From the NCBI GenBank assembly GCA_025352825.1, contig JANXSG010000036.1, positions 1 through 57,054 on the forward strand: 57,054 nucleotides of DNA. The letters run 5' to 3'. This document shows positions 17,643 to 25,800 of the stretch, one piece after another. Numbering within the stretch: position 1 is the stretch's first letter; each line of letters starts with the position of its first letter. This DNA comes from Chthonomonadaceae bacterium. GTDB lineage: Bacteria > Armatimonadota > Chthonomonadetes > Chthonomonadales > Chthonomonadaceae. The notes beneath the pieces were generated by a model. The model ran no database searches. It was given only the letters and a program-made list of their open reading frames with translations, and was not told where the DNA came from. Made by a program: the position numbers and the translations under genes.

Positions 17643-19004
17643 TCAATTTACAATAAGAAGAGAATCCCACCACTCACCTGGTTTACCTGCCATAACGTTT
17701 AACGGGTTGGTATTCCAGGTTCCATCTACAAAAACCTTGTAGTAATATCGCCCTTTAGGAAGATTGATATCACCCACCCAAGAGTCCCCGTCTTTCTTGA
17801 GAAGCAGAGCCTCTGGCATGTATTTGTTAAACTCTCCGGCGATACCCACCTTTTCCGCGTTAGGGAAAGCCTTCATTTTGAAGTGAACGGTTCCACCAGC
17901 AGAATGCATCAGGTTCGCACAGTAGTTGTCCGGATCTGCCTGGAATGCCTTTGCATACATGGCATTTGCCACGGGGAGATTTCCGATAAACCCGTTAGCA
18001 TTAGCAAGATCAGAATAGGTTTTAGAAGAAGGGAAAATATCACATGCGAGATTAAAAATGCGAATAGCATCATCGGGGTGTTTCTGGTTGAGCAGAGAGT
18101 AGCCCATTCCCAACAATTCGATCGGATTTACCTTTTTCGTACTACGAATTTGCTGTATGGCGGCATCCATTCCCATTTCCGCAACGAGAGCAGATGCCGT
18201 TGGCGGAAACAGTGTCTTCATCTCGATGTTTCTAGAACCCTTGGTGAGTTCGTCGCTCAAGCGGAATGTGAATGGCTGGTCGAAATTGCGTATTTGGTAG
18301 AGCGTGACTCTTCCATCGGTCAAATCTATCTCATGGGAGTACAATGTTGCATTTCCCCAATCTGCCTGTGCCGTCGCGCATAGTATGGATGAAACTAACT
18401 TGACGGATGGTTTTTTCCCGGAGGAGAGCATGCCCTGTGCCGTCCTTCTGCGCCAACACACCGTATCTGAAGATTGGGGACCGCTAAGATTGTAATTTGT
18501 CAGTACAAAGTCCTTCTGATCTTTTTTGCGTATGATGTAGTTAGCGTGAACAATAGCATAGTCTCCTGTGCGGTCGGCAAGAAAAATCTGCGCCCTTTCC
18601 TGCCATAGTAAGTTGTATTTTTCAATGACATGTACAGCTTCATCAAGCTGCGCGCACTGTTTGAATAATGGCTCGACGAGATAACCTTCAAAATCGATGC
18701 GACCTGAATGTTTCACAATCGGAATAGGCTTGGAAAGTGCGGCTGCATCAAAGAAAAGCCCCTTCTCGTTAAGGCCTCCTTCAGGGTATTTCTCTTCAAA
18801 CCCCCAGAACACATAGCCTATCCGTCCTTCACCTCCTGGGCGAAACCACAAGAAAGTTTCCGTACCAGGTTTATAGTCTTCATTATTGCCGACAAGAACG
18901 TGTTTACCAGACGAAGCAATAAAGATAGTGCAGCTCATCGCCAGTTGGCAGAGGAGCAGAAACACGAAAGAGATAAATATTATGGGAATGCGTATGCTCA
19001 TCAA
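17643..19004 (-). CDS. Secreted Ntn-hydrolase (choloylglycine/acyltransferase-like) with TPR and CBM48
   Basis: A 453-residue protein. Residues 1-24 are a signal peptide (IPIIFISFVFLLLCQLAMS), after which a cysteine starts SCTIFIASSGKHVLVGNNED. This is the nucleophile region of the choloylglycine hydrolase/penicillin V acylase-like Ntn-hydrolase superfamily. GGLNEKGLFFDAAAL is a second superfamily motif. Residues 290-360 resemble two TPR units (NPIELLGMGYSLLNQKHPDD). Residues 363-453 (VHFKMKAFPNAEKVGIAGEF, WVGDINLPKGRYYYKVFVDG) are an AMPK-type glycogen-binding/CBM48 domain. The enzyme would act outside the cytoplasm on an amide or acyl bond, perhaps near a glycan. The combination of domains is unusual; the substrate is unknown. 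Confidence 0.82.
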   Translation of the reverse strand: MMSIRIPIIFISFVFLLLCQLAMSCTIFIASSGKHVLVGNNEDYKPGTETFLWFRPGGEGRIGYVFWGFEEKYPEGGLNEKGLFFDAAALSKPIPIVKHSGRIDFEGYLVEPLFKQCAQLDEAVHVIEKYNLLWQERAQIFLADRTGDYAIVHANYIIRKKDQKDFVLTNYNLSGPQSSDTVCWRRRTAQGMLSSGKKPSVKLVSSILCATAQADWGNATLYSHEIDLTDGRVTLYQIRNFDQPFTFRLSDELTKGSRNIEMKTLFPPTASALVAEMGMDAAIQQIRSTKKVNPIELLGMGYSLLNQKHPDDAIRIFNLACDIFPSSKTYSDLANANGFIGNLPVANAMYAKAFQADPDNYCANLMHSAGGTVHFKMKAFPNAEKVGIAGEFNKYMPEALLLKKDGDSWVGDINLPKGRYYYKVFVDGTWNTNPLNVMAGKPGEWWDSLLIVN

Positions 19005-19130
19005 AACAGCTCATATTTATCCGTGGCGATGTATTAACGTTCGTTTTCAAACGACGATTGGATGCAGCCGGTCAAAATCCCATGGATTAAAGGATTTTTG
19101 ACAATAACGCCATTTCCATCCTACAGTAGA

Positions 19131-20789
19131 TTATATATCCATTTCTTCTTGCGTCAATGATTCTTGCATCTGTTCCGCCTGTGAATAAGATATATTCGAA
19201 CCATAGAGGGGAAAATCGAAATTACGACCTTCTAGCAAGTCTTCTATAGTTCGAATTTGAAGCATTTCCACGCGCCGTCCCACTCCAGAGGGGGCCTGGT
19301 AATACCCGGCTGCTAATGCAGCGTCACGCATAGGTTTAGTGGGCGCTTCGAGACAGATAAAGAATCCAAGTTGGGCTTTTTCTGTATGCAAAACACCAAA
19401 AAGATCACGGATCTGGTTTGCTGTGACATGCCCACCTTTAACCTGAACAACGGCTTTAGAAGGCTTTTTGGGATTATCGTGAAAGTACGCAAAACCGTCT
19501 ATACCTTTATCTGCACCCTTTTTCTCTTGTGGGATAGCGGGAATCAATCCAACAGCCCACATTTCAAAATCTTTATGGCTTAAATCTTTATCATAGAGTA
19601 ATTTTGCGCCAAAGAGATCAGTTGGCAATCCTTCCAGATCAAATGCAATACTCTGAGCCGGGTCTTCTTTGCTCAAAAGCCTAGAATTTCTTGCGCCGAA
19701 CGAGTCATAGAGTCGCTTCTGAACCAGGGAAGTTGCAATAGGGGTAATGTCGATGCCGATCCATTTCCGATCCAACTTCTGAGCGGCGACAACAGTTGTA
19801 CCACACCCACAGAAAGGATCGAGTACTATATCACCATAATTGCTTGATGCAGCAATAATACGCTCAAGCAGGGCCAATGGTTTCTGAGTTGGATAGCCCA
19901 ACCGTTCTGATGACTGTGCCGCAATAACTGGAATATCTATCCAAATATTTTGCAAAGGAACCCCATGCATCGAATCTAGGTATACTTTCAGACGAGGATA
20001 TCCGTTCTTGCTATATAAAATAAGGTTTTCTGCCTCATACCTTTCCATTTGTTCAATCGCACAAGACCAACAGCGTGAAGGAGGTGGTTTGATCCCTTTC
20101 CATTCGTATAGTTGCCCTTTTGAAGCTCTTTGCATAGATGCTGTTAAATCACGTGATGCATAATGACGACCAGTCGCCTTTTCTATATATCGATAAGAAT
20201 TTGTAATATGCTCATCGGAATAAGCTGCATGTTGTGTATTCCAAATATAGTTTGTTGATTTGGTATAAAAGAATAATATGTCACTAATGACACCATATCG
20301 TTTACCGACATTTGCATGAGCACTAGTGCGTTTCCATATTATTTCGTTCTTGAAATTTTTCGGTCCAAATATACAATCCGATATGATTCGTAAATAGGAA
20401 GATGCTGTTGTATCGCAGTGGAGATAGAGGCTGCCACTCGTCTTGAGAACGCGATGAAGGTGATAAAGCCGCGGAGCCATCATAACCAAATACGCCATAA
20501 CATCGTTTTCGCCGATCGCATTATGGAAGCCATTCATTAATTCGATTACTTTTGGAACTGGACAAAGACCAGGGAAGTTATCCCAAGCTTCCGACGCACC
20601 AGCCCAATTCCATGTATCACCGAATGCTTTAATCTGCGCAGGTGCATCAGTGCCACTATGCTCGCGGAATAGAACATTATAGTTACGGTTAGAGTTGAAG
20701 GGAGGATCAAGGTATATAAGATCAACACTCTCGTCCGAAATGTGCTTTTTAAGTATTTCTAAATTATCACCAAAGTAGAGTGTATTCAT
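19131..20789 (-). CDS. DNA methyltransferase fused to Mrr-like restriction endonuclease
   Basis: A 552-residue protein. Residues 1-350 are a beta-class N6-adenine/N4-cytosine DNA methyltransferase: DPPF at 28-31 (catalytic motif IV) precedes VLDPFCGCGTTVVAA near 320 (motif I, SAM binding), with the target-recognition region between. Residues 370-520 resemble a PD-(D/E)xK nuclease of the Mrr type: GADKGIDGF near 423 and AVVQVKGG near 445, fitting D-x(n)-QxK. The fusion would let one polypeptide modify and cut DNA at its own site. No separate specificity subunit or nuclease gene lies nearby. No ribosome binding site is clear before the ATG. The methyltransferase is certain; that the nuclease is active is inferred from motif spacing. 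Confidence 0.88.
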   Translation of the reverse strand: MNTLYFGDNLEILKKHISDESVDLIYLDPPFNSNRNYNVLFREHSGTDAPAQIKAFGDTWNWAGASEAWDNFPGLCPVPKVIELMNGFHNAIGENDVMAYLVMMAPRLYHLHRVLKTSGSLYLHCDTTASSYLRIISDCIFGPKNFKNEIIWKRTSAHANVGKRYGVISDILFFYTKSTNYIWNTQHAAYSDEHITNSYRYIEKATGRHYASRDLTASMQRASKGQLYEWKGIKPPPSRCWSCAIEQMERYEAENLILYSKNGYPRLKVYLDSMHGVPLQNIWIDIPVIAAQSSERLGYPTQKPLALLERIIAASSNYGDIVLDPFCGCGTTVVAAQKLDRKWIGIDITPIATSLVQKRLYDSFGARNSRLLSKEDPAQSIAFDLEGLPTDLFGAKLLYDKDLSHKDFEMWAVGLIPAIPQEKKGADKGIDGFAYFHDNPKKPSKAVVQVKGGHVTANQIRDLFGVLHTEKAQLGFFICLEAPTKPMRDAALAAGYYQAPSGVGRRVEMLQIRTIEDLLEGRNFDFPLYGSNISYSQAEQMQESLTQEEMDI

Positions 20790-20951
20790 GAGTCACAATT
20801 CAACAGGTGTAGGCTCTTATCCTGCAGATTTAACTATTCAAAATCTTAACACACCTTGAAATAAACTAGCATTTGATACCGGTACTTGATAGTTTAGATA
20901 CTGAAAAAAGACAATCCCAATAACCATCTCGGCATGTATGCTCAATAATAA

Positions 20952-21172
20952 TTATCCACGGCCATAACCTAACCATTCCGGCAGATTCTCATCGCACCAG
21001 CGACGATACTCTTCCATTGTATCGAATGACCGGTAAGAAGCGTCGTCAGCATAGGTTTATAGGTGTGGATGAAGGCGTAATGCATGCGCAGTTCTAACCG
21101 ACGTCTAGCTGCGGCCTCAAATTCTTCGAGCCATTCTTTCTGAATTGCATCCTCTTGATCTGTTATTGCCAT
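20952..21172 (-). pseudogene. Small protein ending in PEWLGYGR, frameshifted
   Basis: From the ATG at 21172 (AGGGA upstream) an open frame gives a charged N-terminal half (AITDQEDAIQKEWLEEFEA) and runs to HTYKP. At about 21050 the recognisable continuation, YADDASYRSFDTMEEYRRWC then DENLPEWLGYGR, is found in the next frame and ends with TAA at 20952. One missing base after AAACC would join them into a protein of about 74 residues. Small proteins with an EEYRRWC...LPEWLGY tail are familiar as uncharacterised bacterial families. Without the correction, the first frame continues only as unrelated sequence. Function unknown. Confidence 0.6.
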
Positions 21173-21228
21173 GTTAGTTCCCTGCCGACTCCAGGATAAA
21201 AAATTGACTCACTCTCAAAAGAAATGTT

Positions 21229-21777
21229 TTAATTTTCAGGAAATTGGATATATTTTGGTTCTACCCAGTCTGTAAGCCATACTCCATTGTCCGAGCAAAA
21301 AAACTGGATTCCGTCGTGCGACATTTCTTGTGTGAGAATTGTTAAAATCACAGGCTTTCCATGCCGGATTCCAACATTTAAAGCAGTATCGCTATCCAAA
21401 GAGAGATGGACATGATGCCTATTACCCTTTATCAACCCTTGCTCACGTATGGAAGATATAAAACGAGAAGCCGTGCCATGGTACAGAATCTGAGGTGGTT
21501 CTTGCGCAATTAGATCGAGGTCGATAGATATTGAATGACCTTGAGCGGCACGTATAAGCTTACCATCTGGGCTCAGGACAAAGCGTTGTTTATCATTGAG
21601 CGCCACAACATCATGAATTAATTCCGTTGTGAGATGTACAGATCCATTTTTCGAACAAGCAACTAAATCGGATACCTTCGCCCAACCATTAGCATCGAGA
21701 ATTAACCCAATCTTGTCTGGGCGGTGTCGTAAAACAAGACTCATAAACTTACTGGAACGGACGATTTTATCATTCAT
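21229..21777 (-). CDS. kptA: RNA 2'-phosphotransferase KptA/Tpt1
   Basis: A 182-residue RNA 2'-phosphotransferase, which removes a 2'-phosphate from RNA by transfer to NAD+. Visible signatures are SKFMSLVLRHRPDKIGL (catalytic Arg and His), GWAKVSDLV, LYHGTASRFISSI, HHVHLSLD and RHGKPVILT. Together these give the R-H-R-R set of the family. I chose the ATG at 21777 (MNDKIVRSS), which has GGGAG 10 bases upstream and matches the family start, over an ATG 36 bases earlier without a ribosome binding site. In bacteria, which lack tRNA-splicing 2'-phosphates, its natural substrate is unsettled; RNA repair is one idea. It shares a strand with carbonic anhydrase but no clear operon logic. Confidence 0.95.
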   Translation of the reverse strand: MNDKIVRSSKFMSLVLRHRPDKIGLILDANGWAKVSDLVACSKNGSVHLTTELIHDVVALNDKQRFVLSPDGKLIRAAQGHSISIDLDLIAQEPPQILYHGTASRFISSIREQGLIKGNRHHVHLSLDSDTALNVGIRHGKPVILTILTQEMSHDGIQFFCSDNGVWLTDWVEPKYIQFPEN

Positions 21778-21932
21778 ATTTTGTAATCTCCCGTTCCATA
21801 TTTCTTGAGACATTATATAATTCTAAAACAAATGTGGCTCTACTGTAAATTGTGTCGAATTGATGGTTTTTTCTCGCGCTGATAACTCAGTGTACATGAC
21901 TATAAGGTTCCATATTATTTCCCGTGTTTCTG

Positions 21933-22586
21933 TCATTTTGCACCGGGAACACCTTCAAAGAACTCTACTACCCCTGTCTCTAAGGAGTAGTGGGCCCCTA
22001 CAATCAGCAGCCCGCTGCTTTCAATCAACTGTTCCAGAACTTCCGAACCGTAACGGAGGTGGTTTACCGAGGCGCGAACGTTGGCACGAATAGCGTGCCG
22101 CATGAGTGCCTCTGTATCGTTCGCAAGGTCTGTCCCTAAAAATCCCTGCACAGATGGCCTGACCCGGTCAACTATCGAACGTAGTCCTCTCGACTGCCGT
22201 GCTGTAGGCTGCTGAAGTTCTTCCAGAGTAGCCGAAATTGCGCCGCAACGAGAGTGCCCCATAACCACGACTAGCCGAGTGTGATAACGCTCCGCGGCGA
22301 ACTCTATGCTGCCAATCTGTGAGTTTGCAACTATGTTACCGGCAACACGAATTACAAACAGGTCGCCCAGGCCCTGATCGAAAACTATCTCTACCGGCAC
22401 ACGTGAGTCTGAGCAGCCAAGAATTACCGCGAACGGCTCCTGGCTATCCACCAGATCGTTTAGCCGATTGGGATCAGTCAGAGTACTATAGCTGCGAATT
22501 CCTAAGACAAAACGGGCGTTGCCATCTCTCAGACGATCAAGCGCTTCTTCGGCAGGAATCAAATGCTGCTCCTTTATTACTACCAT
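21933..22586 (-). CDS. Beta-class carbonic anhydrase
   Basis: A 217-residue beta-carbonic anhydrase (CO2 + H2O to bicarbonate). Zinc ligands and catalytic dyad are visible: C, D and R in LGCSDSRVPVE, and H and C in VVMGHSRCGAI. DQGLGDLFVIRVAGNI is the family core. The ATG at 22586 with GAGG close upstream is preferred to a TTG five codons earlier. No signal peptide, so a cytoplasmic enzyme. Confidence 0.95.
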   Translation of the reverse strand: MVVIKEQHLIPAEEALDRLRDGNARFVLGIRSYSTLTDPNRLNDLVDSQEPFAVILGCSDSRVPVEIVFDQGLGDLFVIRVAGNIVANSQIGSIEFAAERYHTRLVVVMGHSRCGAISATLEELQQPTARQSRGLRSIVDRVRPSVQGFLGTDLANDTEALMRHAIRANVRASVNHLRYGSEVLEQLIESSGLLIVGAHYSLETGVVEFFEGVPGAK

Positions 22587-22669
22587 TTTGCCTCGCCCCA
22601 ACGTCGTTGGGGCTGAGGGATTCGGTAATGCACTTTGCGATCATGAACCCTTTTAGTTTGACAACTACC

Positions 22670-23396
22670 TTACAAGCTGTCCCCTTTAGTATATCCCAAC
22701 ACAATATCGAATTTAGCCTCCAACTCGCCGATCACCGATTTTTTTACTGGTGAGAATACTGAGGTTACAGTAGACACTTCTATCTCACTCCCTATTCTGC
22801 AGAAGATACCGTCTCGCCGATTACCTGGATCACCTTTGATAAATAGTTGTGTCGTCCAGGGTCGATGTCCCTTAGCCTTAACTTTGAAATGAATATGGGG
22901 CGCAGGGCGTCCTCGATACGCTACCTGCTTGATCGTGCGAAAGTAGTACTCACCGCTCATACCAGTTAGAAAACGGCCAAAACCCTGAAAGTTACCATCA
23001 AAGGCGCTTGTTCGAACCCCGCTCCGCCAGATAGACAGCGTTGTGATCGACCTGCCAGATTTCGATAGTCGCGTTCCGGACAGGCTGCCCCTTCGCATCC
23101 AGCAGACGCCCGCTGATGTGTGTGATTTCGCCTATCGCCGGAGTGATCGCGTCGTTGACAATGAGTAGGTCGTTGTCGGTGTCCAGAGGCAGCTTATGGT
23201 AAGGGTAGAACGGACCTTCTTCTACGGAGACGGTACGGGTAAGTTCTTCAGCGAGAGCTCCAGGTTTGGTATAGAGTTCTGAAGCGACTGCAGCACCGCT
23301 CATGTACAGCAGCACACCTGATGCGCACTGCGAGATAAAGTTACGACGGCTGACGCCTAGGCCGCTTAAAATGGAAGGTGATTTTTGTGGTTGCAT
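22670..23396 (-). pseudogene. Intradiol dioxygenase-like protein with Tat signal, frameshifted
   Basis: Two overlapping frames together make one intradiol ring-cleavage dioxygenase-like protein. The first starts at 23396 (GGAAGG upstream), has a twin-arginine signal (SRRNFISQCASGVLLYMSG) and carries VSVEEGPFYPYHKLPL with the first iron tyrosine, then VRNATIEIWQVDHNAVYL. The second carries AFDGNFQGFGRFLTG and AYRGRPAPHIHFKV with the second tyrosine and both histidines. The break falls in a GGGG run (23017-23020 on the plus strand). Dropping one G gives the continuous AERVRTSAFDGNFQGFG. All iron ligands are then present, so the product would be exported by Tat and could open catechol-type rings. 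A one-base homopolymer error is as likely as real inactivation. Confidence 0.8.
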
Positions 23397-23463
23397 TGAT
23401 TTATCCTTCCGAGGTAACTGCAAAAGTCGGTAGTTATAGTAATGTCGTCCATTTTTACCTAAG

Positions 23464-23476
23464 CTGGCGAAGCCAG
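23464..23476. repeat. Short palindrome CTGGCGAAGCCAG
   Basis: The palindrome CTGGCGAAGCCAG is the complement of the CTGGCTTCGCCAG motif found at 705-717 and, extended, at 6165-6181. It sits just upstream of a composite G-rich element, as at 705 where the order is the reverse. Confidence 0.5.
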
Positions 23477-23496
23477 AACCAAAAGTAAACTCTTAA

Positions 23497-23620
23497 CCTC
23501 ACCCCCTGCCCCCTCTCCCAGATGCTCGTACCTCGCGGGGAGAGGGGGAGACTAAAACCATGCATTGGCCCCTCTCCCAACGAGCTTGCGAGTTACCGGG
23601 AGAGGGGTTGGGGTGAGGTG
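23497..23620. repeat. Composite G-rich inverted-repeat element
   Basis: Outer arms CCTCACCCCCTGCCCCCTCT and AGAGGGGTTGGGGTGAGG enclose two smaller hairpins, CCCTCTCCCAG.../CGGGGAGAGGG and CCCTCTCCCAACGAG/CTTGCGAG...GGGAGAGG. The layout matches 472-658 and 56461-56645. It occupies the gap upstream of the dioxygenase gene. Confidence 0.75.
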
Positions 23621-23736
23621 TATTTAAGCGATTATATCTGCATTTCGTATTACTTTCACAACCCCTTCAACCCCGGCGCAATCACCCGCAAAATTGCGTT
23701 CAGAATGAACTTAAGTTGTATTAGCGACGAGCGGAT

Positions 23737-24066
23737 TTACAAATCTACTACTACAGCCATTTTCACAAGATCTCCTACGGTACAACCCAATTCCACTGGA
23801 TGGCGAAGAGGCAATTCCGGGTGAACAGTGTACCGATTATTCCGACCTTCACGGCTTCTAGTGATTATTCCTCCCTCTTCCAGGTCTGCTATGATACGCT
23901 GCACCGCACGTTCTGTTATACCTACGAGCAGCGCAATATCTCGTAGTCGAAGTTCAGGGTCTCGCGCCAGGCATAAAAGCACATGTGAATGATTGGTTAG
24001 GAATGTCCAGCCAGCAGTCACATTCGCTTGATCTTTGTAAGAAGAAGGCAAGATTTCAATCTCCAA
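23737..24066 (-). CDS. Winged-helix (MarR/ArsR-like) transcriptional regulator
   Basis: A 109-residue regulator with the compact wHTH layout of a common bacterial family: [40 protein letters not shown] (recognition helix), [20 protein letters not shown] (wing) and [20 protein letters not shown]. It starts with TTG about 20 bases from a 24-base imperfect palindrome and is divergent from isocitrate dehydrogenase, so autoregulation and control of icd are plausible. No ligand domain is seen. Confidence 0.82.
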   Translation of the reverse strand: MEIEILPSSYKDQANVTAGWTFLTNHSHVLLCLARDPELRLRDIALLVGITERAVQRIIADLEEGGIITRSREGRNNRYTVHPELPLRHPVELGCTVGDLVKMAVVVDL

Positions 24067-24085
24067 TAAAAATATATGATAATTA

Positions 24086-24109
24086 ATTCGTGTTATATAT
24101 TACGCGAAT
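24086..24109. promoter_or_regulatory. 24-bp palindromic operator candidate
   Basis: ATTCGTGTTATA followed by TATTACGCGAAT: the half-sites match at 10 of 12 positions. A further half-site, ATTCGTG, lies at about 24128. The palindrome sits between the divergent regulator gene and isocitrate dehydrogenase, about 20 bases before the regulator start. It is a good candidate binding site for that regulator; no experimental support. Confidence 0.55.
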
Positions 24110-24176
24110 AAATTTTCGTGGTATTATATTCGTGATATCAGTATTATATCTCAGAATGGAAGGAAACTATACGCAG

Positions 24177-25628
24177 ATGAGCAATACAACGATTACTGTG
24201 GCCTATGGCGACGGTATCGGTCCCGAGATAATGAAGGCTGCACTTAATATTTTGCAGGAGGCCGGCGCTAAGCTGGACATCGAAACTATAGAGATCGGCC
24301 AGGAAGTGTATGAGCGAGGGATAACATCGGGCATCGCGCCGGAATCCTGGGAATCGCTACGAAGGACTGGCGTTTTTCTTAAAGCGCCTATCACTACTCC
24401 TCAGGGCGGTGGGTATAAAAGCCTGAATGTTACTATTCGAAAAAGCCTGGGGCTATACGCCAATGTGCGGCCATGTGTGGCTTATGCACCATTCGTACGC
24501 ACTCGGCACCCAAACATGGATGTGGTGATCGTGCGAGAAAATGAGGAGGATCTCTATGCAGGAATTGAACACCGGCAGACCGATGAGGTCATGCAGTGCC
24601 TCAAGCTGATTACCAGGCCGGGCTGCGAGAAGATAGTGCGTTACGCATTTGAGTATGCACGTGCGAATGGCCGGAAAAAAGTCACCTGTTTCACCAAAGA
24701 CAATATCATGAAACTAACCGACGGGCTCTTCCATAAAGTGTTTGATGAGATAGCCTTGGACTACCCTGAACTCCAAAATGAACACTGGATAGTTGATATT
24801 GGCGCCGCAAAACTGGCAGATACTCCTGAAGTATTCGATGTGATAGTGATGCCAAACTTGTACGGTGATATTCTATCAGACGTAGCTGCCCAGATAGCGG
24901 GTTCGATTGGTATGGCTGGTTCTGCGAATATTGGAGAGCATGGGGCCATGTTCGAGGCTATACACGGTTCTGCTCCAGCCATTGCGGGGCAGAATATCGC
25001 GAATCCTACCGGGCTGCTTCTCTCTGCGGTGATGATGCTGGTACATATTGGGCAAGAGGATATAGCGGCTAAAATTCACAATGCCTGGCTGAGCGTGCTC
25101 GAAAAAGGCATCCATACTGCAGATACAGCCACGGTGCAGAACAGCGGGGAAACCGTGGGAACAAAGGAGTTTGCCGATGCAGTAATAGCACGTTTAGGGC
25201 GGATGCCGCAAATTCTAAAACCTGTATCCTACGATACCACATCTAAAACACCATTTACTCTCAAGCCAGCAATTCGTCGAGTTGCCGCCCGTAAAGAACT
25301 CATTGGTGTGGATGTCTTTTTGCACTGGAGGGATGGCTCTCCAGATGAGTTGGGATTATTGATGGAAGCGGCCAATAATGAACGACTACAACTCTCTATG
25401 ATCACCAATCGCGGTATTAAAGTATGGCCGAACGGGATGCCAGAAACGTTCTGTACCGATCATTGGCGATGCAGATATTTGTCGGGCTCAGATCAAATGG
25501 CGATTCTTCATTCAGATATCATCGCCCTGCTTCAGAGAATAACTGACTTGAAACTTGATTTTATCAAATGCGAGAACTTGTGCAATTTCGATGGAGAAAC
25601 CGGTTATGCCCTGGGGCAAGGGCAGTAA
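24177..25628 (+). CDS. icd: NADP-dependent isocitrate dehydrogenase, long Thermus-type
   Basis: A 483-residue beta-decarboxylating dehydrogenase that converts isocitrate to 2-oxoglutarate in the TCA cycle. Signatures are VAYGDGIGPEIMKAAL, KSLNVTIRKSLGLYANVRP (substrate-binding Ser and Arg), VIVRENEEDLYAGIEH, the Mg-binding NLYGDILSDVAAQIAGSIG, and HGSAPAIAGQNIANP. About 140 residues follow the catalytic core (KPAIRRVAARKELIGVDVFL onward), as in the Thermus enzyme and unlike the E. coli enzyme or isopropylmalate dehydrogenase. I place the start at the ATG at 24177 (MSNTTITVAYGDG). The longer frame begins in AT-rich promoter DNA. A possible regulator is encoded divergently. Confidence 0.88.
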   Translation: MSNTTITVAYGDGIGPEIMKAALNILQEAGAKLDIETIEIGQEVYERGITSGIAPESWESLRRTGVFLKAPITTPQGGGYKSLNVTIRKSLGLYANVRPCVAYAPFVRTRHPNMDVVIVRENEEDLYAGIEHRQTDEVMQCLKLITRPGCEKIVRYAFEYARANGRKKVTCFTKDNIMKLTDGLFHKVFDEIALDYPELQNEHWIVDIGAAKLADTPEVFDVIVMPNLYGDILSDVAAQIAGSIGMAGSANIGEHGAMFEAIHGSAPAIAGQNIANPTGLLLSAVMMLVHIGQEDIAAKIHNAWLSVLEKGIHTADTATVQNSGETVGTKEFADAVIARLGRMPQILKPVSYDTTSKTPFTLKPAIRRVAARKELIGVDVFLHWRDGSPDELGLLMEAANNERLQLSMITNRGIKVWPNGMPETFCTDHWRCRYLSGSDQMAILHSDIIALLQRITDLKLDFIKCENLCNFDGETGYALGQGQ

Positions 25629-25639
25629 ATAGTGGAAGT

Positions 25640-25667
25640 ATCCCTCGGTGTGAATTATCCGAGGGAT
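25640..25667 (+). terminator. Hairpin after isocitrate dehydrogenase
   Basis: ATCCCTCGG (25640-25648) pairs perfectly with CCGAGGGAT (25659-25667) across a 10-base loop, 12 bases after the icd stop codon. No clear T-run follows, so termination efficiency is uncertain. Confidence 0.55.
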
Positions 25668-25727
25668 GTATGGCTTTAAGTGCGATTTGCAATAACTATA
25701 CTGCATAATCTAAATTGGCACTGCAGT

Positions 25728-25764
25728 TACCTCTCCTGTTTCTGGGAGAGAGGGTGGTGAGGTA
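25728..25764. repeat. Degenerate G-rich inverted repeat
   Basis: TTACCTCTCCTGTTTCTGGG followed by AGAGAGGGTGGTGAGGTAA: a degraded short form of the CCCTCTCCC family found elsewhere in the window. It lies between convergent icd and msrA. Confidence 0.55.
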
Positions 25765-25800
25765 ATATCAAGTGTAATTCCTTTACACTATCTTACAGAA

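Noticed and set aside
23005-23030. tRNA-like 3' end (TTCGAACCCCGCTCCGCCA)
   Set aside because: No matching acceptor 5' strand or anticodon arm lies 50-70 bases upstream; it is part of the dioxygenase coding sequence.
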